A stretch of DNA of 64,000 bases, taken from Cognatishimia sp. SS12. GTDB taxonomy: Bacteria; Pseudomonadota; Alphaproteobacteria; Rhodobacterales; Rhodobacteraceae. This document shows positions 8,975 to 17,582 of the stretch, piece by piece (the stretch's first letter is position 1; the number at the start of each line of letters is the position of its first letter). The position numbers and the translations under genes are program-made. The notes under the pieces were generated by a model. That model saw only the letters and a program-made list of their open reading frames with translations, made no database searches and was not told where the DNA came from. Where the stretch lies: positions 62,001 through 126,000 of the forward strand of contig NZ_JAQNCZ010000002.1 of assembly GCF_028369055.1 (NCBI RefSeq), written 5' to 3'.

Positions 8975-9978
8975 GCAGCGGCCTCGGCGCGGTCTGCGGC
9001 AGCGACCACGTCATCAATAACGTCCAAGAGGTTTTCGCCGCGGGCGCGTGCTGCGAAATTCAGCGCCATCCGGTGGCTCAGCACAGGTCCGGCGAGGTCC
9101 ATCACATCATCAATGGAGGGCACAAGCCGCCCATCCAGCAGCGCCCAGGCACGGGCCATCAACATAAAGGCCTGTGCAGCACGTGGCCCCGGGCCCCATG
9201 ACACGACATCGTGAACGCGCGCGCTGGCGGTGTCATCATCAGGTCGACAGGCGCGCACGATATCAAGAATCCGCTCCATCACGCTTTCACCGACCGGCAT
9301 CCGTCGCAGCAGCGCCTGCGCCGCGATCAGCTCTTCGGCGGTAAACACCTGTTGTGCTAGCTCTTCCTCGGTCCCGGTTGTTGCCAAGATAATGTCACGC
9401 TCGGTTTCGCGATCAGGATAGGGCACGTCAATTTGAACCAAAAACCGATCGAGCTGCGCCTCTGGCAGCGGATAGGTCCCTTCTTGTTCAATCGGGTTTT
9501 GGGTCGCGAGCACATGAAATGGCGCGTCCAATGGCCGATCCTCTCCGGCCACTGTCACCTTGCGTTCTTGCATGGCTTGCAGCAACGCGGATTGGGTGCG
9601 CGGGCTGGCGCGGTTGATTTCATCCGCCATTAACAGCTGGCAAAAAATCGGGCCGGGCACAAAACGGAATTCGCGGGCACCACCTTTGACCTTTTCCAGG
9701 ATTTCCGAGCCAAGAATATCGGCGGGCATCAGATCCGGCGTGAATTGCACGCGATTGCCGTTGAGGCCCATTACCGTCGACAAAGTTTCAACAAGCCGAG
9801 TCTTGCCGAGCCCCGGCAAACCAATCAGCAAGGCATGCCCGCCGCACAGCAGCGCCGCCAAGGTCAGGTTCACCACACGTTCCTGCCCGATGAACTGCCG
9901 GGTGATCGTCGCTTTGGCTGCGCCAAGCTTGGCCCCAAGGGCATCAATTTCGCTCAGCAGCGCCTCTGGATCGGACAT
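8971..9978 (-). CDS. MoxR-family AAA+ ATPase
   Basis: A 335-residue AAA+ ATPase of the MoxR/RavA group. Walker A is GLPGLGKT (residues 53-60), Walker B is LLMADE near 115-120, and the PRTQSALLQAMQERKVTV segment is diagnostic for the family. The C-terminal lid domain (from about 250) is present. MoxR proteins remodel or insert cofactors into vWA-domain partners. This is the first gene of a four-gene operon, with a GGGAG ribosome-binding site before ATG 9978. It is divergent from the DUF1285 gene, leaving about 54 bases for both promoters. Confidence 0.95.
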   Translation of the reverse strand: MSDPEALLSEIDALGAKLGAAKATITRQFIGQERVVNLTLAALLCGGHALLIGLPGLGKTRLVETLSTVMGLNGNRVQFTPDLMPADILGSEILEKVKGGAREFRFVPGPIFCQLLMADEINRASPRTQSALLQAMQERKVTVAGEDRPLDAPFHVLATQNPIEQEGTYPLPEAQLDRFLVQIDVPYPDRETERDIILATTGTEEELAQQVFTAEELIAAQALLRRMPVGESVMERILDIVRACRPDDDTASARVHDVVSWGPGPRAAQAFMLMARAWALLDGRLVPSIDDVMDLAGPVLSHRMALNFAARARGENLLDVIDDVVAAADRAEAAA

Positions 9979-10032
9979 GACAAATCTCCCGTTTTATCTA
10001 TGCTTAGGGGAAGTCTATCGCCTTCGTGTAAA

Positions 10033-10617
10033 ATGGCAAAAACAATGAGTACACAAAATGTTGTAAATCCCAGCGCCGCCAGCCTTGCGAAGGCGGCAGA
10101 GGCAGCACGTAAGACCGGGCTGCCGCCGGTGCATCTGTGGAATCCGCCGCTGTCCGGCGACATGGATATGCGCATTGCCCGCGATGGCACCTGGTTTCAC
10201 GAAGGCAGCCCCATTCAACGGCCTGCCCTGGTGAAACTGTTTTCTTCGATCCTGAAAAAGGAAGGGGCAGAGTATTGTCTGGTCACGCCGGTGGAAAAAT
10301 GGCGAATTACCGTTGAGGATGCGCCCTTTGTGGCCCTCGATGTGAGCCGCAGTGGCGAAGGCGCGGCGCAAGTTCTGACATTTGAGACCCATGTCGGTGA
10401 TGTCGTGCACGCAGGGCCAGATCACCCGATCAGCGTGGTCATTGACCAAGCAGCGGGCACGCCGGCCCCTTATGTCATGGTGCGCAACGGCCTTCAGGCG
10501 TTGATTGATCGCAAAACATTTTACCGCCTGATGGACTGCGCAACCGAAGAAGATGGTTGGCTTGGCATCTATTCAGGCGGTGCGTTTTTTCCGATCATCC
10601 GCAGCGACGCGCTTTGA
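10033..10617 (+). CDS. DUF1285 domain-containing protein
   Basis: A 194-residue cytosolic protein of the DUF1285 family. Recognisable features are PPVHLWNPPLSGDMDMRIARDG near the N-terminus (residues about 31-52), a beta-rich centre with PVEKWRITVEDAPF, and a C-terminal RLMDCATEEDGWLGIYSGGAFFPI. Two in-frame ATGs are possible (10033 and 10045) and neither has a strong Shine-Dalgarno sequence. The gene is divergent from the MoxR operon. No function is established for the family. Confidence 0.85.
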   Translation: MAKTMSTQNVVNPSAASLAKAAEAARKTGLPPVHLWNPPLSGDMDMRIARDGTWFHEGSPIQRPALVKLFSSILKKEGAEYCLVTPVEKWRITVEDAPFVALDVSRSGEGAAQVLTFETHVGDVVHAGPDHPISVVIDQAAGTPAPYVMVRNGLQALIDRKTFYRLMDCATEEDGWLGIYSGGAFFPIIRSDAL

Positions 10618-10691
10618 ACGCACCCCGCCTACTGGCGAAAACTGACAGCAGGGCCTGATAGGAACACTCCGTGAACATTAAGGAGTGCACT

Positions 10692-11069
10692 ATGACTTAC
10701 CCCGTAAAAGACACCGTTGTTTGGGCCGAGATCCCTGTCACCAATCTGGACGAAGGTATTGCCTTTTATCAGAGCCTGTTTAACACCGAAATGCCGCGCA
10801 CAAAAATGGAGCCCAACGACGTCGCCTTTTTCCCCAAGGATGGCGCGATGGATGTCGCCGGGCATCTTTACGAAGGGACCCCTGCCCCAAAAGGCAGCGG
10901 CCCGACCATTCACCTGCATGCGCCAGATTCGCTGGAAGCCACCATTGAACGCATTCGCAAAAGCGGTGCCGAAATCCTGGGGGAGCCGATTCCGCTGCCC
11001 GACGGGCGTTTTCAATATGCGGTTGATCCTTTTGGAAATTCCATCGGGATTTTCCAGAAATCCAGCTAA
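10692..11069 (+). CDS. VOC (glyoxalase/bleomycin resistance-like) family protein
   Basis: A 125-residue single-domain protein of the vicinal oxygen chelate superfamily. It begins with the typical VVWAEIPVTNLDEGIAFYQSLF strand-helix element and ends with VDPFGNSIGIFQ, which carries the usual metal-site region. The start at 10692 is chosen because an AAGGAG lies 7 bases upstream; an earlier in-frame start at 10671 would place that site inside the gene. The substrate cannot be inferred. It ends 10 bases from the convergent polA stop. Confidence 0.85.
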   Translation: MTYPVKDTVVWAEIPVTNLDEGIAFYQSLFNTEMPRTKMEPNDVAFFPKDGAMDVAGHLYEGTPAPKGSGPTIHLHAPDSLEATIERIRKSGAEILGEPIPLPDGRFQYAVDPFGNSIGIFQKSS

Positions 11070-11078
11070 GCCGGGCCT

Positions 11079-13898
11079 CTAGTGGGCCTCAGCCCAATTG
11101 TCGCCCACACCTGCATCCACAATCAAAGGCACATCCAGCTTCACGGCTGGGTCTGCCGCCCCCTCCATGACACGGCGCGCCACCGCGATTGTGTCATCGA
11201 CCGCATCCTCGGCCACTTCGAAAATCAATTCATCGTGCACCTGCAAAAGCATCTTCGCCGGAAGGTCGGCGATGGCATCAGGCATCCGCACCATAGCCCG
11301 GCGAATGATATCGGCTGCGGTGCCCTGGATCGGCGCGTTGATGGCCGCGCGTTGCGCGAAACCGGCATGCGGGCCTTTGGCGTTGATCTGCGGCATGTGG
11401 ATTTTCCGGCCAAAAAGTGTCTGTACAAAGAGGTTCTCTTTGGCAAAGGCCTTCGTGGTATCCATATAGGTGCGAATGCCCGGGAACCGTTCAAAATACC
11501 GAGTGATGAAAGCCTGCGCATCCGCACGCGGAATATGCAGGTTGCGCGCCAGACCGAAGGCAGAAATGCCGTAAATCACACCAAAGTTAATGGCCTTGGC
11601 TTGGCGGCGTACCTCTGGCGTCATTTCGTCCAGGGGCACATCAAACATTTCTGACGCCGTCATGGCGTGAATGTCATGCCCATCCTTGAACGCCTGTTTA
11701 AGCGCGTCGATATCCGCCATATGCGCCAGAATGCGCAGCTCAATCTGGCTGTAATCGAGACTGATCAGCTTATTGCCCGGCGCGGCCACAAAGGCCTCGC
11801 GGATGCGGCGACCCTCTTCGCTGCGCACTGGAATGTTTTGCAAGTTTGGGTCGGTCGAGGCCAGACGGCCAGTATTGGCACCGGTCTGCAAATAAGATGT
11901 GTGCACGCGGCCGGTGTCGGCATCAATGTGATCCTGCAGAGCATCCGTGTAGGTCGATTTCAGCTTTTGCAATTGGCGGTAATCCAATACCCGCCGCGGA
12001 AATTCATGCGTGGCCGCCAGATCCTCCAGCACATCCGCCGGGGTCGACCATTGGCCGGTCTTGGTTTTCTTGCCGCCCTCCAGCGCGAGATCTTCGAACA
12101 AGATCTGGCCAACCTGCGCCGGCGATTGCACGTTGAAAGGTTTGCCCGCCATTTCATGCAGTTCCGCCTCAAATTGCGCCATCTTCTGCGCAAAGGCATT
12201 GGACATGCGGCTGAGCGTATCGCGATCAACCTTCACGCCGTGCATTTCCATTTCAGACAACACAGGCACGAGCGGGCGCTCCAGCGTTTCATAAACGGTT
12301 GTCACTTGTTTCTGGTGCAATAGCGGTTTGAACCGCTGCCACAGCCGCAAGGTTATATCGGCGTCTTCAGCGGCATATTTCACCGCGTCGGCCACGGGCA
12401 CCTTGTCAAAAGTGATCGCAGATTTGCCGCTGCCCAAAAGTGTTTTGATCGAAATCGGCTTGTGGCTCAGGTAATTCTCGCTCAGCACATCCATGCCGTG
12501 ATTATGTAGCCCGGCGTTCAGCGCGTAGGACATCAACATCGTGTCATCAATGGGCGCAACCGTGACGCCGTAACGTTTGAAGATTTTGCAATCATATTTG
12601 GCGTTCTGAAAAATCTTCAGCACCGCGTCATCTTCAAGCAGCGGCTTGAGAATCTGAAGCGCCTCTTCAAGCGCCATCTGATCTGGCACGCGCTCATCGC
12701 TGCCAAAAAGATCGTCCGCATCGCCTTTGACATGCGCCAGCGGGATATAGCAGGCCTCACCCGCCTCAACACAAAGCGAGACGCCAACAAGGTCAGCCTG
12801 CATTTCGTTCAGCCCGGTGGTTTCGGTATCCACCGCCACCCAGCCACGGCCGCGCGCTTTGGCCACCCAGGCCTGCAGCGCAGCGGCGTCAGCGACATGT
12901 TCGTAGGCGTCAACATCAAAGCCCATGTCCTCAGGGGCATCTGCTGCGGAGCTTGCCTCAGGTGACGGCGTATCGCTGATCACGGGTGGCTCTATGCCGG
13001 CCTGTTCGGCGATGCGTTTCGTCAGGGTGCGGAATTCCATATCTGCCAGGAACGGCAGCAACACCTCTGGATCGGGCTCTTGCACTTCAAGATCGTCAAG
13101 CGTGAAGGGCAGGTCCATCTCGCAATCCAGTTGCACCAGCCGCTTTGACAGTTCGATCTGATCGCGATTGTCGAGCAGTGTCTGGCGGCGCTTGGGCTGT
13201 TTGATCTCTTCGGCACGGTCCAGCAGTGTTTCCAGGTCGCCATATTCATTGATCAACAACGCGGCGGTCTTGATGCCAATGCCAGGCGCGCCCGGCACAT
13301 TGTCGACGCTGTCCCCTGCCAGCGCCTGCACATCCACCACCTGTTCCGGGGTCACACCGAATTTTTCAAACACCCCGTCGCGGTCAATGCGCTTGTTCTT
13401 CATGGCGTCCAGCATTTCAACGCCGTCGCCAACAAGCTGCATCAGGTCCTTGTCGGAACTGATGATGGTGCAGCGGCCCCCGGCAGCGCGGGCCTGACAG
13501 GCCAGGGTCGCAATGATGTCATCAGCTTCAAAGCCTTCGACTTCCTCGCAGGCGATGTTAAAGGCGCGCGTCGCCTCGCGGGTCAGCGGAAACTGCGGCA
13601 CCAGATCTTCGGGTGCCGGCGGGCGGTTGGCCTTGTACTGGTCATACATATCGTTGCGGAACGATTTGCCCGAATAATCAAAGATCACCGCAACATGGGT
13701 TGGTGCGTCCGGGCCTTTGTTGTCCTCAACCTGCTTGAAGAGCATGTTGCAGAACCCGGCAACCGCACCGATGGGCAGCCCGTCCGATTTGCGGGTCAAC
13801 GGTGGCAGGGCATGATAGGCGCGAAAGATAAAGGCCGATCCGTCGATCAGATGCAGATGGCAGCCTTTGCCAAATGAAGTCTTCGCAGTGTCGGTCAT
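11079..13898 (-). CDS. polA: DNA polymerase I
   Basis: Full-length 939-residue Pol I with three domains. A 5'-3' exonuclease domain (1 to about 300) contains FEADDIIATLA and the helix-hairpin-helix VPGAPGIGIKTA. A 3'-5' proofreading domain keeps DxE (Asp357, Glu359 in VDTETTGL). The polymerase domain, from about 520, has motif A LDYSQIELRILAH, motif B RRQAKAINFGVIYG and motif C QVHDELIFE. It fills gaps in Okazaki fragment maturation and excision repair. Unlike some bacterial Pol I proteins, the proofreading residues are intact. A 214-base gap separates its start from the divergent phosphotransferase gene. Confidence 0.98.
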   Translation of the reverse strand: MTDTAKTSFGKGCHLHLIDGSAFIFRAYHALPPLTRKSDGLPIGAVAGFCNMLFKQVEDNKGPDAPTHVAVIFDYSGKSFRNDMYDQYKANRPPAPEDLVPQFPLTREATRAFNIACEEVEGFEADDIIATLACQARAAGGRCTIISSDKDLMQLVGDGVEMLDAMKNKRIDRDGVFEKFGVTPEQVVDVQALAGDSVDNVPGAPGIGIKTAALLINEYGDLETLLDRAEEIKQPKRRQTLLDNRDQIELSKRLVQLDCEMDLPFTLDDLEVQEPDPEVLLPFLADMEFRTLTKRIAEQAGIEPPVISDTPSPEASSAADAPEDMGFDVDAYEHVADAAALQAWVAKARGRGWVAVDTETTGLNEMQADLVGVSLCVEAGEACYIPLAHVKGDADDLFGSDERVPDQMALEEALQILKPLLEDDAVLKIFQNAKYDCKIFKRYGVTVAPIDDTMLMSYALNAGLHNHGMDVLSENYLSHKPISIKTLLGSGKSAITFDKVPVADAVKYAAEDADITLRLWQRFKPLLHQKQVTTVYETLERPLVPVLSEMEMHGVKVDRDTLSRMSNAFAQKMAQFEAELHEMAGKPFNVQSPAQVGQILFEDLALEGGKKTKTGQWSTPADVLEDLAATHEFPRRVLDYRQLQKLKSTYTDALQDHIDADTGRVHTSYLQTGANTGRLASTDPNLQNIPVRSEEGRRIREAFVAAPGNKLISLDYSQIELRILAHMADIDALKQAFKDGHDIHAMTASEMFDVPLDEMTPEVRRQAKAINFGVIYGISAFGLARNLHIPRADAQAFITRYFERFPGIRTYMDTTKAFAKENLFVQTLFGRKIHMPQINAKGPHAGFAQRAAINAPIQGTAADIIRRAMVRMPDAIADLPAKMLLQVHDELIFEVAEDAVDDTIAVARRVMEGAADPAVKLDVPLIVDAGVGDNWAEAH

Positions 13899-14112
13899 GG
13901 CGCGCTCCGTCGTTAGGTACTTTCTTTTGCCATGGCGCTGCGCGAGGGGCCAGCAGGAACCGCATCGCAGAAGGCCAGCGGGGGCATTTACCAGCCTGGC
14001 CCAGACCTTGCATCACAATACGGGGGCGTATGGCCGAGGCAGAGGGGACCATATTGTGCCTCTGAGCGGACAAAGATACTCTGCCCCTCACCGGAATTCC
14101 AAAGGCCTGACC

Positions 14113-14991
14113 GTGATCCTGACCCCAACGCAGCCTCCGCAATCTTTGCGCCACGTGGTCGCGACACATGTCGCCTGGGCCACAGACGGTGACTGGCACC
14201 CCCTGTTTGGCGGGCGCACCAACAGTGCCTGGCGACTGACGCGCCGAGGCACAGCGGATGCGGTCATTCTGAAACTCTATCGCGCCCCGGCTGGCAACCC
14301 GCTCTTTCCCAATGACCCCAAGGCCGAGGCAATACTGCTGCGGCACCTTTCCGGCACCGGCCTTGCGCCGGAGCTGATTGCCAGCGCAGACCACGGGCTG
14401 GGCCACTTCAACCTCTATCAAGCCATTCCCGGGGCGCAGTGGCGCGACGGTACAAAAGACGTCGCCGGGTTGATCAAGCGACTGCACGCCATCCCCCCAC
14501 CTGAGGGGCTGCGGCAAGCTGCCAATGGCAGCGACGCGCTATTGGCACAAGCAGATGCAATTCTGGCGCAGTGCCGCAACGTCGCGTCACTGAGCGCCCT
14601 GCGCCCGCAGCATTCAGTTCTGCCAACCAAGGATCATGTATTGCTGCACACAGATATCGTCGCCGGCAATCTCATCCGCAATCCCAGTGGTCTCCACCTG
14701 ATCGATTGGCAATGCCCGGCGATTGGTGACGCCACCGAAGATCTGGCAACTTTCCTCTCGCCAGGCATGCAGATGCTGTATCGTGGCACGCCCTTGGCGG
14801 CGGCGGAGGTATCTGAATTTCTTGGACAATTCTCAGAGGGGCAAAACATACGCTATCGTATGCTTTGTCCTTTTTATCACTTTCGCCTTGCCGCCTATTG
14901 CCTCTGGCAATCCGAGCGCGACGCCCCGGATTACGAAGACGGCTATTGCGCCGAGATCGTCGCCCTAGCGCAGGCGCTTGAGGATATCTAG
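14113..14991 (+). CDS. aminoglycoside/choline phosphotransferase-family protein
   Basis: A 292-residue protein with the small-molecule kinase fold of the APH/choline kinase group. The nucleotide-binding start GGRTNSAWRL and an ILKLYR lysine strand are near the N-terminus. The catalytic loop HTDIVAGNL (HxDxxxxN) and metal-binding LIDWQ lie in the second half. A GTG at 14113 is the best start, because the open frame upstream (to 13867) reads through low-complexity sequence with no family similarity. The substrate is unknown. Its 3' end overlaps the convergent lytic transglycosylase gene by 27 bases. Confidence 0.8.
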   Translation: MILTPTQPPQSLRHVVATHVAWATDGDWHPLFGGRTNSAWRLTRRGTADAVILKLYRAPAGNPLFPNDPKAEAILLRHLSGTGLAPELIASADHGLGHFNLYQAIPGAQWRDGTKDVAGLIKRLHAIPPPEGLRQAANGSDALLAQADAILAQCRNVASLSALRPQHSVLPTKDHVLLHTDIVAGNLIRNPSGLHLIDWQCPAIGDATEDLATFLSPGMQMLYRGTPLAAAEVSEFLGQFSEGQNIRYRMLCPFYHFRLAAYCLWQSERDAPDYEDGYCAEIVALAQALEDI

Positions 14992-16311
14992 CGAGGCATA
15001 GCCATCGGGCTCCATGCCGATGGCGCGTTGATAGGCGCGCACCGCCTCAATCGTCAGCGGGCCAATCTTGCCATCGATCTTGACCGTATCAAACCCTTTG
15101 GCGGTCAGGCGACGTTGCAATTCTTTACGCTCAGAGAAGGTCAACGCCCGGTCATTGCGCGGCCAGCTCGATTTGATTTTGGCGCCCCCTTTGATGCGGT
15201 CGCTCAGATGCCCGACACCGATCACATAGGCGTCCGCCGTGTTGTACCGTTCAATCGCATCAAAGTTGCGGAAAATCAGAAAAGCTGCGCCGCGATGGCC
15301 TGCGGGCAACAGCAGTGACGCGCGGCCATAGTCACGCACAGAGGTTCCATCAACCGCGCGCACCCCCAGGCCCGCCCATTCGCTGGGCATCTTCTTGATC
15401 TTGCGATTGGCCAGCCCATAATTAAAACCGCGCGGCAGGGACACTTCGATGCCCCAAGGCACGCCCGACTGCCAGCCAGAGCGTTTGAGATAAGCGGCGG
15501 TTGACGCCAGCGCATCTGTGGGGTCATCAGACCAGATGTCGCGTTTTCCGTCGCCTGTGAAGTCAACGGCAAAAGACAGGTAACTCGTCGGGATGAACTG
15601 CGTATGCCCCATCGCCCCGGCCCAGCTGCCAACCATACGCCTTGGTACGGTATCGCCACTTTGCAGGATCTTAAGCGCAGCGATCAACTGCGCCTCAAAG
15701 AAACGCCCGCGCCGCCCATCAAAGGCCAATGTGGCCAAAGCTTCGATGACCGGGGTATCGCCGCGCACCGCGCCATAGGCGCTTTCAAGGCCCCAAATGG
15801 CGACCACCACTTCTTTGTCCACACCATAGGTGCGCTCAATCGCTTCAAGCGTGCGCGCATGTTTGCGCAACGCGGCCCGCCCGTTTTTCACGCGCGTATC
15901 AGAGGCGGCGGTATCCAGATACTCCCAGAGCGTTTTGGTGAATTCGGATTGGTTTCGGTCCCGGCGCACCACATCGGCATTATAGCTGACCCCGCGAAAC
16001 GCGCGGTCCAGCACCGCCCCAGAAATCCCCTGCCGCTTGGCCCGGGATTTGAAACTGCGAATCCAATTTTCAAATCGGGCATTCGCCAAAGTGACCTCGG
16101 GCCGCAGAAGCAAATCGTCCGGCCGGGCCACAGGCCGCGCCGACATGGCCACCGGCCCAACCGCCGCGACGCGAATGCCCTCTGGCTGTGGCGCTGACTC
16201 GCGCGGCACAGGGCGCAGCGAGCGCTCCGGTGCATTGGCCCAAAGCGGACCCATCGATACCAATAAAATTAACCCACTCGCGCAGGCGCGTTTCAAATGC
16301 CGTATTTGCAT
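14965..16311 (-). CDS. MltB-type lytic murein transglycosylase with peptidoglycan-binding domain
   Basis: A 448-residue periplasmic enzyme that cleaves the MurNAc-GlcNAc bond with 1,6-anhydro product formation (SLT_2/GH103 family). The order is signal peptide (1 to about 26), a Pro/Arg-rich linker, the catalytic domain (about 75-375) with catalytic Glu176 in WGLESAYG and the SWAGAMGHTQFIPTSY motif, then a C-terminal peptidoglycan-binding domain (IDGKIGPLTIEAVRAYQRA). ATG 16311 has GAGGGGGG just upstream; an ATG 21 bases earlier would include that site in the coding region. It overlaps the phosphotransferase gene tail-to-tail. Confidence 0.93.
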   Translation of the reverse strand: MQIRHLKRACASGLILLVSMGPLWANAPERSLRPVPRESAPQPEGIRVAAVGPVAMSARPVARPDDLLLRPEVTLANARFENWIRSFKSRAKRQGISGAVLDRAFRGVSYNADVVRRDRNQSEFTKTLWEYLDTAASDTRVKNGRAALRKHARTLEAIERTYGVDKEVVVAIWGLESAYGAVRGDTPVIEALATLAFDGRRGRFFEAQLIAALKILQSGDTVPRRMVGSWAGAMGHTQFIPTSYLSFAVDFTGDGKRDIWSDDPTDALASTAAYLKRSGWQSGVPWGIEVSLPRGFNYGLANRKIKKMPSEWAGLGVRAVDGTSVRDYGRASLLLPAGHRGAAFLIFRNFDAIERYNTADAYVIGVGHLSDRIKGGAKIKSSWPRNDRALTFSERKELQRRLTAKGFDTVKIDGKIGPLTIEAVRAYQRAIGMEPDGYASLDILKRLR

Positions 16312-16382
16312 TTTGCCCCCCTCGATCCTCAATAGCTTTAGCTAATCAGATAGACGGCAGCCGGAGAATAGCAAACTTGGGA

Positions 16383-17081
16383 TCAGCAGCTTCCCGGCGA
16401 ATGCGCGCGCATCCGCTCAAGATAGATGCGCAGCATCGGAACACGCTGCGGGCGGAAGCTTTGCTCCAGCACCGTGAGGTTTTGCATGCGATCCAGCCGG
16501 AAGGCCCGGTAATCCTGCCGCAGATGACACCATGCCAACAGACAATGACTCATCTGCATATAGACAATCGACAGCGGGTCCACCTCGCGGTGGGTCTGCG
16601 CGGCCACGGCATCGATATAGTCAAAGGCAATGCGCCGCTCCTCCCAGGCCGCCCGGCGCAAAACGCGCGCATCCACGGTGGGGGCCGGCGGCGGCGAAAA
16701 ACTTTGCGCGCTCAGCACCGCATGGCGTAAGCGGTGCGCCTGCCCATCCGGCAAACGCGCCCGCAGCTTTGAAAACGCAGAGTCCGCCGCCTGGGCAAGC
16801 GCCGGGTCGCCCACTGCCATCACCTCGCGCAGACCCAGAACCAGCGCTTCCAATTCCTCATCCTCAAAGGCCAACGGCGGTAGGCTCGCGTCTTCGATCA
16901 ACGTATATCCAAAACCCGCCTCACCATCGATCACAGCGCCGAGTCCGCGCAAACTGTCGATGTCACGATAGATCGTGCGTTGCGACACGCTAAGTTCACT
17001 GGCCAGCACCTCTGCGGTCACAGGCGGCGACAGACTGCGCAGGGATTGCATAAGCTGAAACAGGCGGGCGGTACGGGACAT
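16383..17081 (-). CDS. YafY-type HTH/WYL transcriptional regulator
   Basis: A 232-residue DNA-binding regulator. The N-terminal HTH_11 domain starts MSRTARLFQLMQSLR and has the recognition helix SVSQRTIYRDIDSL. The second half is a WYL-type ligand domain (RRIAFDYIDA, VDPLSIVYMQ, WCHLRQDYRAFRLDRM). The start at 17081 matches the usual family N-terminus; in-frame ATGs at 17102 and 17120 would add unrelated residues. It is divergent from the DUF1801 gene with 81 bases between them, so that gene is a plausible target. The ligand is unknown. Confidence 0.88.
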   Translation of the reverse strand: MSRTARLFQLMQSLRSLSPPVTAEVLASELSVSQRTIYRDIDSLRGLGAVIDGEAGFGYTLIEDASLPPLAFEDEELEALVLGLREVMAVGDPALAQAADSAFSKLRARLPDGQAHRLRHAVLSAQSFSPPPAPTVDARVLRRAAWEERRIAFDYIDAVAAQTHREVDPLSIVYMQMSHCLLAWCHLRQDYRAFRLDRMQNLTVLEQSFRPQRVPMLRIYLERMRAHSPGSC

Positions 17082-17162
17082 GACCCCGCTATAGTCGGCC
17101 ATACTGACAGAAATTGGCAAGAGGCCATGTTAAATTCTGCAAAGACCCCAAGAGGCTTTGCA

Positions 17163-17582
17163 ATGCCCCCAGCTTTGACACCGGACCTTGACGCGACTTT
17201 CCACGCCTATCCCCCCGAGGCGCGCGCCGGGCTTTTGTTATTACGGCAGCTGATTTTCGAAGAGGCCAATACTCTGCCTCAGATCGGCCCTCTGGCCGAA
17301 GTGCTGCGCTGGGGGCAACCGTCCTACATCACACCCAAGCGGCGCGCGGCCACGCCGTTGCGGCTTGGCACGCATAAATCTGCCAGCTTTGCGCTTTTTG
17401 CGCACTGCCAATCCGGGGTGATCTCAACCTATGCGATGCGATTTCCGGGGTGGGATCGGCTCGATGGCAATCGAGCGGTGCTGTTTGACAGCATCACTGA
17501 TATCGAACCCTTTCGCCTTGCGACATTGATCCGCCATGCGTTGACCTACCATCTAAAGCAACCGGAGCAGGCCGCGCATTAA
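17163..17582 (+). CDS. DUF1801 domain-containing protein
   Basis: A 139-residue protein of the DUF1801 (YdhG-like) family. The central LAEVLRWGQPSYITPK is the hallmark, and the SASFALFAHCQSGVI strand follows it. ATG 17163 is preferred: AAGAGG lies 7 bases upstream, while the alternative at 17127 has its purine stretch too close. The biochemical function is unknown. It is divergent from the WYL regulator, and its last four bases overlap the convergent rnr stop. Confidence 0.82.
   Translation: MPPALTPDLDATFHAYPPEARAGLLLLRQLIFEEANTLPQIGPLAEVLRWGQPSYITPKRRAATPLRLGTHKSASFALFAHCQSGVISTYAMRFPGWDRLDGNRAVLFDSITDIEPFRLATLIRHALTYHLKQPEQAAH

Noticed and set aside
13867..14112. N-terminal extension of the phosphotransferase
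   Set aside because: The residues are unlike the family and overlap the polA start region; the GTG at 14113 fits better.
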